Assembly (NCBI GenBank): GCA_030220185.1
Contig: JASPKZ010007542.1
Location: 62,001 to 126,000 of the forward strand
Direction: 5' to 3'
From: Diploptera punctata
Lineage: Eukaryota > Arthropoda > Insecta > Blattodea > Blaberidae
Length of the DNA stretch: 64,000 nt
Shown here: positions 10,351 to 21,258 of the stretch, one piece after another
How the letters are laid out: each line of letters opens with the position of its first letter
How positions within the stretch are numbered: the stretch's first letter is position 1
Notes under the pieces: generated by a model
Told to the model about the DNA's origin: nothing
Database searches by the model: none
Seen by the model: only the letters and a program-made list of their open reading frames with translations
Made by a program: the position numbers and the translations under genes

Positions 10351-11040
10351 TCCCTTCCGAAGGAAACCACAATCAGGAACGTCTGTCTCCCTGTTTTGAC
10401 AAGCTCAAAGACCCTTAACATTTCAGCCGGTTTCTGACCTCATGTTCACATATGTCAATAACAGAGGTTACCCACTATAGGTCACTCGCTAACATGTGGT
10501 CAGTACATCGGGCCATCCAGTCGATGTAACTGGTTTTCTCAACCCTCAGTCGCTACTTATTTTAGCTTCTAAAATTCAATGGAATTACAATTGAAACAAG
10601 AACATACCCACAGACCTGAACCCGTTATACAATTTATACCCCAACAACAGTAACAAATGATATGCCGAAGATGGAATATGTTCTGAAAGGCCTAAAGGGT
10701 TTTAACTAATTGAAGTTTTTTTAAACAAAAAATAAATTTTAATTAAGAAAGACTGTTGCACCAGGTACTTATATTAACATTTTTAAAATCACTAATTTTA
10801 GCTCCCAAATTCCTCGCGATACTGGGAGGCCTCTGGCACCATAATGCCCAAAATTCGGAAAGAAAATTAATTTCCTTATGAAAACGCGAACCACCGCAAA
10901 CCTCATAGCTATGCATTAGGGCATATAATGACTTAAACCGCTCGTCTACGGCGCGGCAATCAGGATTATCACACCCTTGAAAATATACCTCGGCGGGGTT
11001 TAAATGCACGACTTTAGAACTGAAGACAAGTACACCTATG
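10351..11040. other. No recognisable feature
   Basis: The only sizeable frame (10743-11009, minus, 88 codons, rich in Cys and Trp) matches nothing I know and has no neighbour supporting it. I leave it unassigned. Confidence 0.35.
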
Positions 11041-11612
11041 GAACTACTAACATTTTAATAACCTCTCTTGGCTCCGTCTTACTGACAGGCGTAAATTACA
11101 CTCTCTTTCACTACTCAGCAAGCTTCTAAATTCCTACATTCCTACTTACCTGGCGTCCAGATTTGAGAAGTTATCCTCTTACCACAATATTGACACTAGG
11201 TCACGAGATAGCAGTCTGCTAACAATTCCTCTTCATAGCATTTTTATTCTCCTTCCTTCACAGTAGCCTCTGCCCGCTCCTGGAATCTCCTTCCTCAAGA
11301 TATCAGGGGTTGCCGCACACTTGGCACCTTTAAGTCACGCTTATACAGTTACCTGTTGTCTAATAATTAATTTCTTTCTATTTATTTAATTTTATACTAT
11401 GTCATTAAATGTCTTTTCCTGGTTTTTTATATATCTTGTACATATTATATATTTAATTAGTTAGATTTAGAATATTAATTGTATTGTATTTATAACATGT
11501 AATCGTTTATTTATATTGTAATTTAGATGCAAGACTATTTTTTGTATTTTTAAAACCTGGTTGAGTGGCAGACAAGGCCTTAAGGCCTTAACTCTGCCAG
11601 GTAAAATAAAGC
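11041..11612 (+). mobile_element. Jockey-like retrotransposon 3' end, second copy
   Basis: Translation around 11060-11350 gives SWLRLTDRRKLHSLSLLSK, then YLASRFEKLSSYHNIDTRS, the same C-terminal motifs as the intact ORF at 14586-16514, followed by ISFL/RGCR-type residues in shifted frames. The 3' UTR closes with 'gttgagtggcagacaaggcc' and 'cttaactctgccagg' and an (ATT) tail. It is truncated at the 5' end to under 0.6 kb and is not functional. Confidence 0.85.
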
Positions 11613-11624
11613 CATTATTATTAC

Positions 11625-11706
11625 TTACTTACTTACTCACTGGCACTATCGAACCCGTAGGTTCATGGCCGCACGGACATAAGCTCTCCATACATCCCTA
11701 TCCTGA
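11625..11706 (-). mobile_element. RTE-like retrotransposon, 80-bp 3' end
   Basis: The reverse complement reads 'gatgtatggagagcttatg', then 'aacctacgggttcgatagtg' and an (AAGT)n tail. This is the extreme 3' end of the abundant RTE-like family. It abuts the jockey tail, so the two elements lie tail to tail. Confidence 0.85.
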
Positions 11707-11759
11707 GCTAATTATTATTATTATTATTTCGCCGAGATCGATGCACTGTGTAGGCTTCA

Positions 11760-12946
11760 ATACTTTTTTTGCGCAATAGTGCGTTTTGTCGTACTTACAG
11801 CAATGGCGACCACGATTCAAAATTCAACTTCCTATATTTCGGGATTGCCAACCTAAATAACTATACTGTAATATTACATTTACATCCACGTGCGGGAAGT
11901 AAAACCATTGCCCTCTATGTATACTACGTACAATTTATATATAAAAATATCCAAAAGGTAGTGTTAATATACATTATACGAAACAAATCACTGCATTTTA
12001 AATGAACTGAACTTTATTTGAAACAATATAAAATAATATATAAAATAATAATGCGGCCATTTTATCAATAATAATGGTCTCACGGCTTCATGTTGTTTCA
12101 ACTAATTAACATTGCCCACACTGTTAACGTTACTCAATTGTTTATAATGAACGCACATATTTCCAACAAATATACTATTTTACTACTATTTCTTATTTTG
12201 AAACACCATCGCGCAAAAAAAATAATTTACAACGCACATCTCGGAAATTAAAAACCTCGCTATCGCTCGGTTTTTAAACATTTTCCTCAATTCTGTAAAT
12301 ACCACTTCCCAAACTGGTATCGTAATATCTAATTAATACAATCCAGTTACCTAAAATAGTATATTACAATGCGAGATTGGGAAGTGGTTTTTACAGAATC
12401 GAGGAAAAATATTTAAAAACCGAACGATAGCGAAGTTTTTAATTTCCGAGATTCTGTAAAATACTTCACGAACGAGCGTTGTACATTATTTTTTTGCGTG
12501 ATGGTGTTTTCAAAATAATAATGAATAATAATAAAACAATAACATCTTTGTTGGAAATACATGCGTTCATTATAAACAACTGACTAATGTTAACACTGTG
12601 GGCTATGTTTATTAGCTGAAAGAACAGGAGGTCTTGAGAACAAGATAACATGGCTGCATGTACGTATTTATTGTTTTATATTGTTTCAAATAAAGTTCAG
12701 TTCATTTAAAATGCAGTGATTTGTTTTGTATAACATATATTAACACTACCTTTTGGATATTTTCTGTATATACTTTGTACGTAGTATACAAAGAGAGCAG
12801 TGGTTTTACTACCTGCACGAGGGTGTAAATGTAATATTATAGTATAGTTATTTAGGTTGGCAACCCCGAAATGTAGGAAGCTAAACTTTCAATAATGGTC
12901 GCCATTGCTGGCAAGTACGACAAAACGCACTATCGCGCAAAAAAGT
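11760..12946. mobile_element. Foldback-type element: 1.2 kb long inverted repeat
   Basis: The left arm (about 11760-12330) and right arm (about 12360-12946) are diverged reverse complements, separated by roughly 30 bp. Matched landmarks include 'gtgcgttttgtcgtactt' at 11780 and its complement near 12915, 'caaaaggtagtgttaata' at 11953 and near 12738, and 'gaactgaactttatttgaaa' at 12004 and near 12686. No transposase frame is present. It resembles a foldback or long-TIR MITE. No clear target duplication was found, so the mechanism is unknown. Confidence 0.85.
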
Positions 12947-13539
12947 AAGATACGTACAATATTATTTACAAACACGGATCGCAGGGTAACAATCCGTACG
13001 TGCTGTTGACAACCCGTAACAATAAATGAATGTCTAGTAATAATACTCGTATAAAATAGATATAATTCGGTTTTGTGCAACTTTGTAAAGAATCGCAGTT
13101 GATATTATAGATCAATTTGTATTTTAACTTGAAATAAAATTCGGCGTTGTATCGCGACTTGTGAATGTAATCATGATAATGTATACCGGTACTCGCTGAC
13201 AGCACACAAGAATTCAGATTTTTAAACAAGATGTGTAAGTTTACTATCTCTTACCTATAAAAGGGATAAAGGAGTATAACTCATGATTCGCCTGCTTATA
13301 AATAAAGTGGTGTCGTAAATATAAAGTTTATTACTCGTTTGCTGACATAACACAAGTTTTCCTATTGACTCCTTGATCTTTCACATCAACATGGTGATAA
13401 TAATGTACCATGTAGTTATTTTTTCACAAGTCACATATTTACTATTTTTATTGAGTATTTTAATAATTTAGAAGGAATTCATTAAAATAATTTGCATTTT
13501 TTCTGCCTTGTCAGCATTATTGCCAGTAATGGAATAATT
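12947..13539. other. No recognisable feature
   Basis: AT-rich spacer. Minus-strand frames at 12889-13229 partly overlap the foldback arm and look like chance. Confidence 0.4.
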
Positions 13540-13795
13540 TGTAATGAAATAGGACATGTGACACAAATGAGGAATGAAAGAAGTGCATGGAAGCATCTTG
13601 TAGGAAAACCAGAGAGAAAATACCCAGTTGGTATACCAAGAATGAAGTGGGAGAATAACATTAACCATGGTTTGTGGGAAGTAGATTATACAGGGAATGA
13701 CTGGAAACCATTAGTTCAGGATAGGGATGTATGGAGAGCTTATGTCTGCGCGGCAATGACCCTATGGGTTCGATAGTGCTAGTGAGTTAGTTATA
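13540..13795 (+). mobile_element. RTE-like retrotransposon 3' fragment
   Basis: The frame gives GHVTQMRNERSAWKHLVGKP, MKWENNINHGLWEVDYTGN and DRDVWRAYVCAAM. These are the C-terminal motifs of the RTE-like family, truncated at the 5' end. The copy ends with 'tagtgctagtgagttagtta', the family's tetranucleotide-rich 3' terminus. It is still nearly open but has lost the catalytic domains. Confidence 0.85.
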
Positions 13796-14009
13796 GGCGA
13801 TATAATTTTTTAAAAAGTATATTTTTGTCAAGGACTTACTAAGAAACATGGATATTAAAATGAAAATGTAATGTTTACATCGTATAAAATGCATTTTAGT
13901 ATAATTTTATTTTTTAGAGCACAAACTTGAATAAAAAAAGAGGGTACTAAAATTCAAACTAGAGAAATGAGATTTTTAGATAAATTTTAGGAAAAAATCC
14001 AGAAAACAC

Positions 14010-14145
14010 CACGGTAAATTATGAACAGAGTGATAAGAGAAGAGTTTAGAACAGAGGAAATTAAAAACTACATGGAAAGACATAGATCGAAATGGTTGGC
14101 ATGTTGTATGTCAACAGAACGATTACCTAAAATCGTGTCACGCAG
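14010..14145 (+). mobile_element. Probable RT C-terminal relic
   Basis: Translation gives EEIKNYMERHRSKWLACC and STERLPKIV. This aligns with the 'kI..r...W.GHv.RM...RlPK' stretch of insect RT C-termini, as at 6540-6690. It is very short and degenerate. Confidence 0.4.
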
Positions 14146-14585
14146 GAATTGCATAAAGTATGCGTCTCCCTCATTAAGTTCAATTTAAGTTATATCTTTA
14201 TGGATTAGAAATAACCTATACTTTTCTTGTGTTAATTAAATCGTTTAAATTCGGTTTCATTGCGAGAAAACAAAATTTTGACCACTAGATCAATTTTCAA
14301 ATTTGGCGTTCCAGGTAACACTCCGATCCTAAACGGCTCGCTATTACTTACTAACGACCTCAATCTTACTTTTTTTATTCAAATGTTACATTCCAAGATT
14401 CGTTGCGAAACAAACATAGCATCCACGGAGCTATTTTTGAATGTCGGGTTTCAGATAAATCCCCACTTCTGATTGTCCAATTTTGCATATTTTTGGATAA
14501 TACCTTTCTCGATGGAAAATACCGTGATCCATTGCGAAAAAACGAAAATTTCTGCCGCTAAAGCGATTTTAATTTTTGATTCACG

Positions 14586-16514
14586 TTGACACTCCTCCAT
14601 CATCAGATTTTTCTGATGAACGAACTCGATTTTACTTTTCTTACTCTTTCAATTCGTAACTTGATGACTGATAGAGACGCAGCACATAAGAAATATAGAC
14701 TCAACAAAACAGACACAAGTCTCACTCAATATAAACAGTTACGTAACAAGACAAATCAAGCTATAAGAAACGCCAAACTTAGACATTTATACAACCTAAC
14801 AAATACCAATACTTCAGAAATCTGGAAAAACTTGAATAGAATGGGAATTGTGAGAAAAGACACACAGGTAGACAAATTACCTGTTTCCCTGGACACACTC
14901 AATAATCACTTCACAGGTATAACTACTACTCCAAAGGATAAAGAACAAACAATAAATGAATTATCACTGACAAATCAACCCGACAGAGAACATTTCCACT
15001 TCTCATATGTTACAGACTACGACGTAAAGAAAGCCATAATGCGAATAAAAACCAAAGCAGAAGGAACTGACCGTATAAATATTACTTTACTGAATAAAAT
15101 AATCGAAGCTATACTACCTACTATAACTCATATTTTTAACTCCTCACTACGAACTTCTACATATCCCTCATTGTGGAAACAAGCCCTCGTACGTCCACTG
15201 CCTAAAGTTAAAACGCCCTCAACCCCGAACGACTTTCGACCCATTAGCATTTTACCTACTCTTTCAAAAGCTCTGGAACGATTAGTCCATAAACAACTGA
15301 CTGAATACCTAAATGCTTACAACCTTCTAGATCAATTTCAGTCAGGCTTCAGGACAGGACACAATACAAATACTGCTCTACTAAATATTTGCGAAGACAT
15401 ACGCGAAGCTGCTGATAATCGAAAACTTACCATTCTTACATTACTGGACTTTAGTAAAGCATTCGACACGGTAGACTTGGACTTATTGTTGCATAAACTT
15501 AAAAACCTCTTACTCTCTGATAGTGCCACGAAATGGTTCAATTCCTACCTTCATGAGCGCCAGCAATCTGTTATAGGAAATCATACATTATGTTCTTCTT
15601 GGTCCTTCCGTAAAGCTGGGGTTCCACAGGGTTCGGTACTTGGACCTTTGCTTTTTTCAATCTACATAAATGACATATCTAACTCCCTAAAGCATTGCAA
15701 ACATAATTTATTTGCAGACGACATGCAAATCTACATCCACACAGACAAATATTCACTAAATGACGCTGTTGCCAAAATTAACGAGGATCTTGACTCACTA
15801 ATGACTTGGACAGTTAAATATGGACTGCAATTAAATCCTAAAAAGTCACAATCAATCATTATGGGTCATCAGAGACTATTATCTACAATTAACCTAAACA
15901 CAGTTTCGCATGTGTCACTAAACGGAGTTCAAATCCCTTATAGTGAGACAGTAAAAATTCTAGGAGTATTTATTGACAAAAACTTAAATTGGAATACACA
16001 AATAAACCATACATGCAAAACAGTCTTCTCAATAATACATTCATTAAATCGTGTACGAAATTGTTTGCCATTCGCCCTTAGGAAAATGTTAGTAGAAACA
16101 CTTGCAATGCCCCATTTTGATTATTGTGACACTCTTTTTACAGACTTAAATATTATTTCCACTCAAAGACTTCAACGTGTTCATAATTCTTGCGCACGTT
16201 TTATTTGTGGTATTCGCAAATTTGACCATGTTACACCGTCCCTGGAACAATTATCGTGGTTTCGTCTAAGAGATCGTAGAACTGTCCATTCCCTATCCCT
16301 TCTCTATAAAATACTTCACACATCATCGCCTAATTATTTATCACGCCGCTTCATCAGACTATCCGACACACATAATCTTGACACTCGATCCCATCAGCAC
16401 ATTGTCCTTTATATCCCGCCTCATCACACTGTATATATTCATTATCTTTTACGGTGTCACTTACCAAAACATGGAATTCCCTTCCACCCTATGTCAGAGA
16501 CTGTCAAACTATAA
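14586..16514 (+). CDS. Reverse transcriptase of jockey-like element (642 codons, open)
   Basis: An uninterrupted frame for a non-LTR reverse transcriptase. In order: linker with YKQLRNKTNQAIRNAKLRH (about residues 55-75); RT fingers with TEGTD-type 'KAEGTDRIN' and ALVRPLPKVK; NDFRPISILPTLSKALERL; SGFRTGHNTNTAL; palm motif LDFSKAFDTVD (about 287-297); GVPQGSVLGPLLFSIYIND (about 344-362); catalytic FADD (about 375-378). The connection domain ends at residue 642. The first 20-25 residues before NLMTDRD are probably flanking DNA, so the annotated Met is not the native start. Catalytic aspartates are intact. Without its endonuclease the copy could at most supply RT in trans. Confidence 0.85.
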   Translation: MTLLHHQIFLMNELDFTFLTLSIRNLMTDRDAAHKKYRLNKTDTSLTQYKQLRNKTNQAIRNAKLRHLYNLTNTNTSEIWKNLNRMGIVRKDTQVDKLPVSLDTLNNHFTGITTTPKDKEQTINELSLTNQPDREHFHFSYVTDYDVKKAIMRIKTKAEGTDRINITLLNKIIEAILPTITHIFNSSLRTSTYPSLWKQALVRPLPKVKTPSTPNDFRPISILPTLSKALERLVHKQLTEYLNAYNLLDQFQSGFRTGHNTNTALLNICEDIREAADNRKLTILTLLDFSKAFDTVDLDLLLHKLKNLLLSDSATKWFNSYLHERQQSVIGNHTLCSSWSFRKAGVPQGSVLGPLLFSIYINDISNSLKHCKHNLFADDMQIYIHTDKYSLNDAVAKINEDLDSLMTWTVKYGLQLNPKKSQSIIMGHQRLLSTINLNTVSHVSLNGVQIPYSETVKILGVFIDKNLNWNTQINHTCKTVFSIIHSLNRVRNCLPFALRKMLVETLAMPHFDYCDTLFTDLNIISTQRLQRVHNSCARFICGIRKFDHVTPSLEQLSWFRLRDRRTVHSLSLLYKILHTSSPNYLSRRFIRLSDTHNLDTRSHQHIVLYIPPHHTVYIHYLLRCHLPKHGIPFHPMSETVKL

Positions 16515-16993
16515 CATCCTTCAAAACAAACTAAAGAATTATTTAATAACAAACTAACTTATACACCTCACTGATAGTATTCTTTTAGCAATATTAATAT
16601 ATTTAATTATTAATGTAAATAATATTAAGAATAACAAATATTTTTAATTAGTTTTGTTTTAAATATTGTATAATCGTAAAATTAGTTTTCTATATCTCAC
16701 TATTTTCCTGTTTTTTATATACACTAGACAGGGACAATTTAATATGTCTTGCTTGTATACATTTTATTATTAGTTTTAGTCTTAATTTTAACTAATATTA
16801 ACTGGTTGTATTATAGATCGTAATATGTATATTAGATATTATCTTTTGATCAAATTTTTACTTAGTGTTTAATATTAGAGTTAATTAAGATTGTTATATT
16901 CTTATGTAATATATGTTTGTCCTGGTGAGTGGAAGAGAAGGCCACATGGCCTTAACTCCACCAGGCTAAATAAATCTTAAATCTTAAATCTTA
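14586..16993 (+). mobile_element. Jockey-like non-LTR retrotransposon, best copy
   Basis: A long open RT frame is followed by a 3' UTR of about 0.48 kb that ends 'gagtggaagagaaggcc', 'ccttaactccaccaggc' and a tail of AATCTTA-type units at about 16972-16993. The upstream endonuclease and any gag-like ORF1 are missing, so the element is 5'-truncated near 14640-14660. Recognisable linker sequence (NLMTDRDAAHKKYRLNKT) starts there. It is the reference for the copies at 678-1800 and 11041-11612. Confidence 0.85.
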
Positions 16994-17159
16994 ATTACTA
17001 CGTCTATATGCTGAGTTTGGTTATGAAAAAAATATGCGGCCACTAAAGCTTCAATACATATACACACATTTTTGCCATGGTAAGTTTCAATAAGGAAGAT
17101 TTATAAAGATTAAAAATAAATAAAATAAAAATGTTTTCAGAAGTATAATTCTTTCATAA

Positions 17160-17390
17160 TTCGTTGAAACGATGCTGTTGACGAATCTAAGAAGAGAGAG
17201 AGACTAAGGGACAGATTCAGAAGAAGATGTCTAAACCAAAGTAAGAAAGATGTTGAAGGTAGAGGACAAACATGGACAGAGATAAATACAACCAAATATG
17301 GGAGAACAGAGATGGCTAGAGATATCTTCCTAATAGTGACGCAAGTGTTTACAAACGACTTAAGGAAGAAGTGTTTTGTTGGATTTCATG
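17160..17390 (+). mobile_element. Possible RT C-terminal relic, separate lineage
   Basis: Translation gives DESKKRERLRDRFRRRC, RGQTWTEINTTKYGRTEM and FLIVTQVFTNDLRKKC. This is a basic Arg/Lys tail with the Trp and Thr pattern common at RT C-termini. It is not assignable to a family with certainty. Confidence 0.35.
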
Positions 17391-17412
17391 TTCTCTGAAT
17401 AACTGCCTTATC

Positions 17413-17692
17413 TGTACACAGCTCAATATCAGGACCTCCCCCGAGACGACACAACGTTAAGAGGAAACGCACCATTCTCACACACATTCATACTAAACAT
17501 GGCGAATATGATAATGATGATAGCCTGAAGATGTTCGGAGACCGTTTGGACCTAAACGTTTTCTGACATTTGTCTTACAGGCGAGGAAAAACCCCGAAAA
17601 AAACTCACCAAGGGAACTTGTCCCGACCGGGGATCGAACCCGGGACCGCTGCGTGACAAGGCAGCACGCTACCTCGAAACCACAGCGGTGGA
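17413..17692 (-). mobile_element. tRNA-Asp-like SINE (type 2)
   Basis: On the minus strand the head has an anticodon-arm-like 'GCCTTGTCACGC' and a B box 'GGGTTCGATCCCCGG'. The body includes 'CTGTAAGACAAATGTCAG' and the 'GGAGGTCCTGATATTGAGC' tail of the longer subfamily. The anticodon position reads GTC, which suggests a tRNA-Asp origin. The copy is well preserved. Confidence 0.88.
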
Positions 17693-17739
17693 CTCGTGTG
17701 ATGTAAAATTTTCAAATACTATTTTGCACGATCAAGCTG

Positions 17740-18105
17740 AAAATTTCTTCTTCTTCATTCTTCCATTATAGGTATAAACTTGTTCTTCTTTCAATTCTTG
17801 TTGCTTCATCTTAAGTCGTTCTACCGCCGCCATCTGGGACGTCCCTCTTGTCTTCTGCCCCTAGGTAGGTTATCCCATGCAGTCTTAATTATTCTATTGC
17901 TGTCCATCTTCGCATCCCACTCTTGTTTCCTCCCATATACCCATTCTTTAATATCTTGGACTGAACGTATTTCTGATATTTTCACTCCTTTCTCTATTCC
18001 GTTGAGTAAATTTTACGAAATATTTTCACTTCTGTTGTTTCCAATACTATTTTTATGTTTTCACGGTATCTGGTCTTGTTTCTGCCTGATAAGTTTTAAG
18101 TTGAC
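17740..18105 (-). mobile_element. RT relic, fourth non-LTR lineage
   Basis: The minus strand reads in pieces GVKISEIRSVQDIKEWVYG, RKQEWDAKM and AWDNLPRGRRQEGRPRWRR. This pattern is typical of insect endonuclease/RT C-termini (R.QW..H..RM..NR..K.A....P.G.R..GRP). The plus-strand 129-codon frame at 17780-18169 is its antisense shadow. Stops interrupt the frame. Confidence 0.65.
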
Positions 18106-18445
18106 ATTTGATAACTATATACACTGTTATATTATAGAAAATATTTCCTTACTGTATTACACAATGTGAAATGTATTCTTCCAATAAAATATGAATTCAT
18201 TGCCGAGCAAAGATGCAAACTGAACTTCACTTACAATTCATTCTAACAACAATTTTTTTTGTTCCCTTATTTATATAGTTGTTGAGTATCATTAACATCA
18301 TATGTGAAAGAACGTGAAATTACATTGCGTACTGTGTTACTTAAGAAGAATGCCTAATTGTATAAATTTAGGAGGCATAATATTTAATCACTTGACAAAT
18401 TACATTGCCAACAGAGGCCACTTCTTTACATAGCCTATACATGAA

Positions 18446-18779
18446 ATCCATCCATAATAATTCTGCCCGAAGGCAGGTCCTTCACTGCAATCATAGCATT
18501 TTCATGTTATGCTTGCAGCTTTACTAGGGAATTGTAGGTGTGGTAGCTTCCCGTTGCTTTCCACACCGGTGAAGGATGATGATGATAATGATAAGGATGA
18601 TGATGATAGCCATATGATTTCGGGGAACGTTTGGGCCTTAAAGTTGTCCTGACATTTATCTTACAGGTGAGGAAAAACCCCGATAAAAACCTCACCCAGA
18701 AAAACTGCCCCGACCGGGGATCGAACCCGGGCCCGCTGCGTGACAAAGCAGCACGCTACCTCGAGACCACATCGGTGGA
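18446..18779 (-). mobile_element. tRNA-Asp-like SINE (type 1)
   Basis: The minus-strand head has an anticodon arm around 'GCTTTGTCACGC' and B box 'GGGTTCGATCCCCGG'. The body carries 'AGATAAATGTCAGGAC' and a CAT/ATC-rich stretch. The tail reads 'GAAAATGCTATGATTGCAG' and 'AAGGACCTGCCTTCGGGC' and ends at about 18446. This tail separates type 1 (also at 41183 and 62262) from type 2. Confidence 0.9.
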
Positions 18780-18911
18780 AGTACATGAAATAATGGCTAT
18801 ATTTCAAACTTTTAACAAATTTAGAAAGTGTTCTTTGCAATATTCGCAGAATAAAAGGAAAATTACAGTTAAATTACAATAGTTCCAATAAAGTAACTTA
18901 AGTCTGTTTTT

Positions 18912-19234
18912 GGAACAGTGAACTACATGGTCTTTATAGGAAGCCAGATAGCCTATAATAAGAACAGTTAAGTCTCGTAGACTGCGATGGGCAGGACATG
19001 TGGCACGAATGGGGAATGAAAGACGTGCATGGAAGATTCTTGTAGGAAAACCAGAGGGAAAACGCCCAGTAGGTAGGCCAAGAATGAGGTGGGAGAATAA
19101 CATTAACTATGATTTGAGGAAAGTAATTATACAGAGAATGATTGGAAAACAATAGCTCAGGACAGGGATATATGGAGAGCTTATGTCCGCGCGGCCAAGA
19201 ACCTACGGGTTCGATAGTGCCAGTGAGTTAGTTA
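18912..19234 (+). mobile_element. RTE-like retrotransposon 3' fragment
   Basis: The plus strand carries ELHGLYRKPD, RLRWAGHVARMGNERRAW and RMRWENNINYDLR, but with indels near 18953 and 19122. It ends 'gtgccagtgagttagttaag'. 5'-truncated and non-coding as it stands. Confidence 0.88.
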
Positions 19235-19544
19235 AGTCTGTACTTTGAGATAATACTAACATTTCATTCCCTACTATTTTCATTAGTGATCAAACGGATA
19301 GCTGTTTGGCCGGATACCCGGCCAATCTTGGAGCCGGATAGCCGGGAATCCGCGGCGGATATTCGGCCGAACATTGTCGATTGACGTAATGTAATGAGCG
19401 AGCTCGCATAGGTGGCGCACTAACAGTCGGGTGAATTCGGGTCTTTTCGTTCATGAGCGAAGTTAGCAAGGGTTTAATTGATTTGTTGAATTGATTGCAA
19501 ACACGATCATTTGAGCAGATTAAAAAAAAGTGCTACTGTAGTTT

Positions 19545-19704
19545 CATCAAGAATGAGGTGGGAGAATAATATTAACTATGATTTGAGGGAAGTAGATTAT
19601 ACATAGGATGATTGGAAAACCTTGGCACAGGATAGGGATATATGGAGAGCTTATGTCAGCGCGGCCATGAACCTACGGGTTCAATAGTGCCAGTGAGTTA
19701 GTTA
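19545..19704 (+). mobile_element. RTE-like fragment nested in the hAT element, with TSD
   Basis: 160 bp of the family's 3' end ('aagaatgaggtgggagaat' to 'gtgccagtgagttagtta') interrupt the hAT element. The flanks GCTACTGTAGTTT (19532-19544) and GCTGCTGTAGTTT (19705-19717) are a 13-bp target duplication with one mismatch. This fixes both the insertion and the family's true 3' terminus. Confidence 0.9.
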
Positions 19705-19774
19705 GCTGCTGTAGTTTGAGGTCATTATAAAAGTATTTTTTATAAATAATTCTAAAAAGATTTAGGGACAAAAA

Positions 19775-19912
19775 ATGCCATCGGTAAAGAAAATATCGCC
19801 TTTTTGAGAATATTTTGATACAAACAGTGACGATCCAAATTTTTCTGTTTGTTATACAATGTTAAAATTTACCAAACAAAACTACCTTATTTTTTTCGTT
19901 TGTTTTAATTAC
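19775..19912 (+). pseudogene. BED-type zinc-finger N-terminus of hAT transposase
   Basis: From the ATG at 19775 the frame reads MPSVKKISPF, then a TGA, then EYFDTNSDDPNFSVC. hAT transposases begin with a BED finger with the pattern s.vW.yF......C..C. The stop sits exactly where the conserved Trp is expected (TGG to TGA), and the second Cys of the pair appears as Met. It normally binds subterminal DNA; here it is dead and short. Confidence 0.65.
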
Positions 19913-20147
19913 ATCGTGAAATTCATTGATCTGTTCATCAATTGGATATTATGGTAAGATAAGCAAGTGTAGGTACCTACCTATGCCTAATTCGTAGAAG
20001 ACGTCTTGGCAGGTAGTTACATAATATAAAAAATATGATTCAAGAATTTTTTTTAACGTTATTGGTGTAAATTTTATTTGCTTTATGCATAAAACAGATT
20101 TTTTAATCCGGTATCCGGCCGGGTACCGGATATCTGTGTCGCCACTA

Positions 20148-20614
20148 ATTTCCCTTATATTTTTATAAAAGATATCCGAGGTTCAAGTACAAGTATCATT
20201 ATATATAAATTAAATATGAAGTCATTTAAAGGCATGTTTACATTAATTCAACGAGTCATTTGAATACAAATTAAAATGTATAATCTTCTCTTCTTGATAA
20301 AAAAACATAAACTAAAACAAACTTTTTATTTCAAACATCTGTGCCATTTTCTCTTTTACTTTTCCAGTATCCTACACGAATATTCTATCCATTATTGAAT
20401 AGCTGAGCAATATAAATTTCAAGAATTTAATAATTTTATTCTGCATTTGTAATTGGAGTGGAACGATACACGAGTTGTTCATAATCCCCCATTTTTGTTG
20501 CTTACTAATAAACCCAATGTTGTACATGACATCTGTCAGTATTCAATGGCGAACAATTTTATATGTAAAGAGAGCAATGATTGTCATAAACTGGAATCCC
20601 ATGAAAATTTAATT
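20148..20614. other. No recognisable feature
   Basis: AT-rich spacer between the hAT element and the Helitron-like repeats. No frame or repeat recognised. Confidence 0.4.
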
Positions 20615-20636
20615 GCTTAATACTCTTCTAAAACAA

Positions 20637-20729
20637 GTCCTCCTGGCCGAATTTGAACCAGTGACCTATGGATTACTAAAATTATATACCACTACAGTCC
20701 ACCGCTCTACCAACTGAGCTCTTACAACG
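20637..20729 (-). pseudogene. tRNA-Tyr(GTA)-like sequence with intron, copy 1
   Basis: The minus strand has an intact A-box region (GAGCTCAGTTGGTAGAGC), anticodon loop CTGTAG with GTA at 20695-20693, an intron-like insert of about 15-20 nt just after the anticodon, then ATCCATAGGTCACTGG and B box GGTTCAAATTC. Eukaryotic tRNA-Tyr genes carry an intron at this place. The acceptor strands do not pair (about GTTGTAA against CAGGAGG), so it is a tRNA-derived relic and not a working gene. Confidence 0.7.
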
Positions 20730-21258
20730 ATTGATTAAAAAGTCGATAATCCGCAAACTACTATACCGGTTTTTATTTTATTTTTACTTTCTGATGATTC
20801 TGGCCAGGATTTTAGAAAAAAAATTAAATTGTTATATTGTCATGGGTCCTTTACAAGTACAAGGTTTCAAGTCGATCCAATGTTTTTAAGGGGGTGAAAA
20901 TCGTGTTCAAAGATTCCGTTAAATAGATACAGGTCAAGCTAATATAAAGCCTGTAAAAACACATTAATGTTTGCCTTTCAGCTAATTTATACTAAGAAGA
21001 ACGGGATAAGTAGATTCCCGGTCAACGATGAGTAATCAGCACGGGGTATCTAAAATAATTACGGTATAAATGTATAATCATTTTTCCTTCTACTTAATCA
21101 ACTAAACATAAAAAACACTTTAATTTTCGTCTTTCAGCTCATTTATGCCAAGATGATCGGGATAAGTAGATTCCCGGGCAACGCCGGGTAAACAGCACGG
21201 GGTACTAAAAAATAATTACCTTATAAATTGTGCCTTATACTTATTCAACTAAACATAA

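Larger units (their letters stand above)
19284..20147 (+). mobile_element. hAT-family DNA transposon, non-autonomous and degenerate
   Basis: The ends are inverted: the left end begins TAGTGATCAAACGGATA and the right end, complemented, begins TAGTGGCGACACAGATA. Both continue into CCGGATA/CCGG-rich subterminal sequence. Flanking 8-mers ATTTTCAT (19276-19283) and ATTTCCCT (20148-20155) look like a decayed 8-bp hAT target duplication. The interior carries the start of a BED-type zinc-finger ORF. An RTE fragment (19545-19704) is nested inside. Without that insert the element is about 0.7 kb. Confidence 0.75.

Noticed and set aside
10743..11009. 88-codon minus-strand frame with several Cys and Trp
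   Set aside because: It has no recognisable domain, no start context and no homologue in the window. Left unassigned.
17780..18169. 129-codon plus-strand frame with hydrophobic stretches resembling a membrane protein
   Set aside because: It is antisense to a recognisable RT C-terminal relic on the minus strand.
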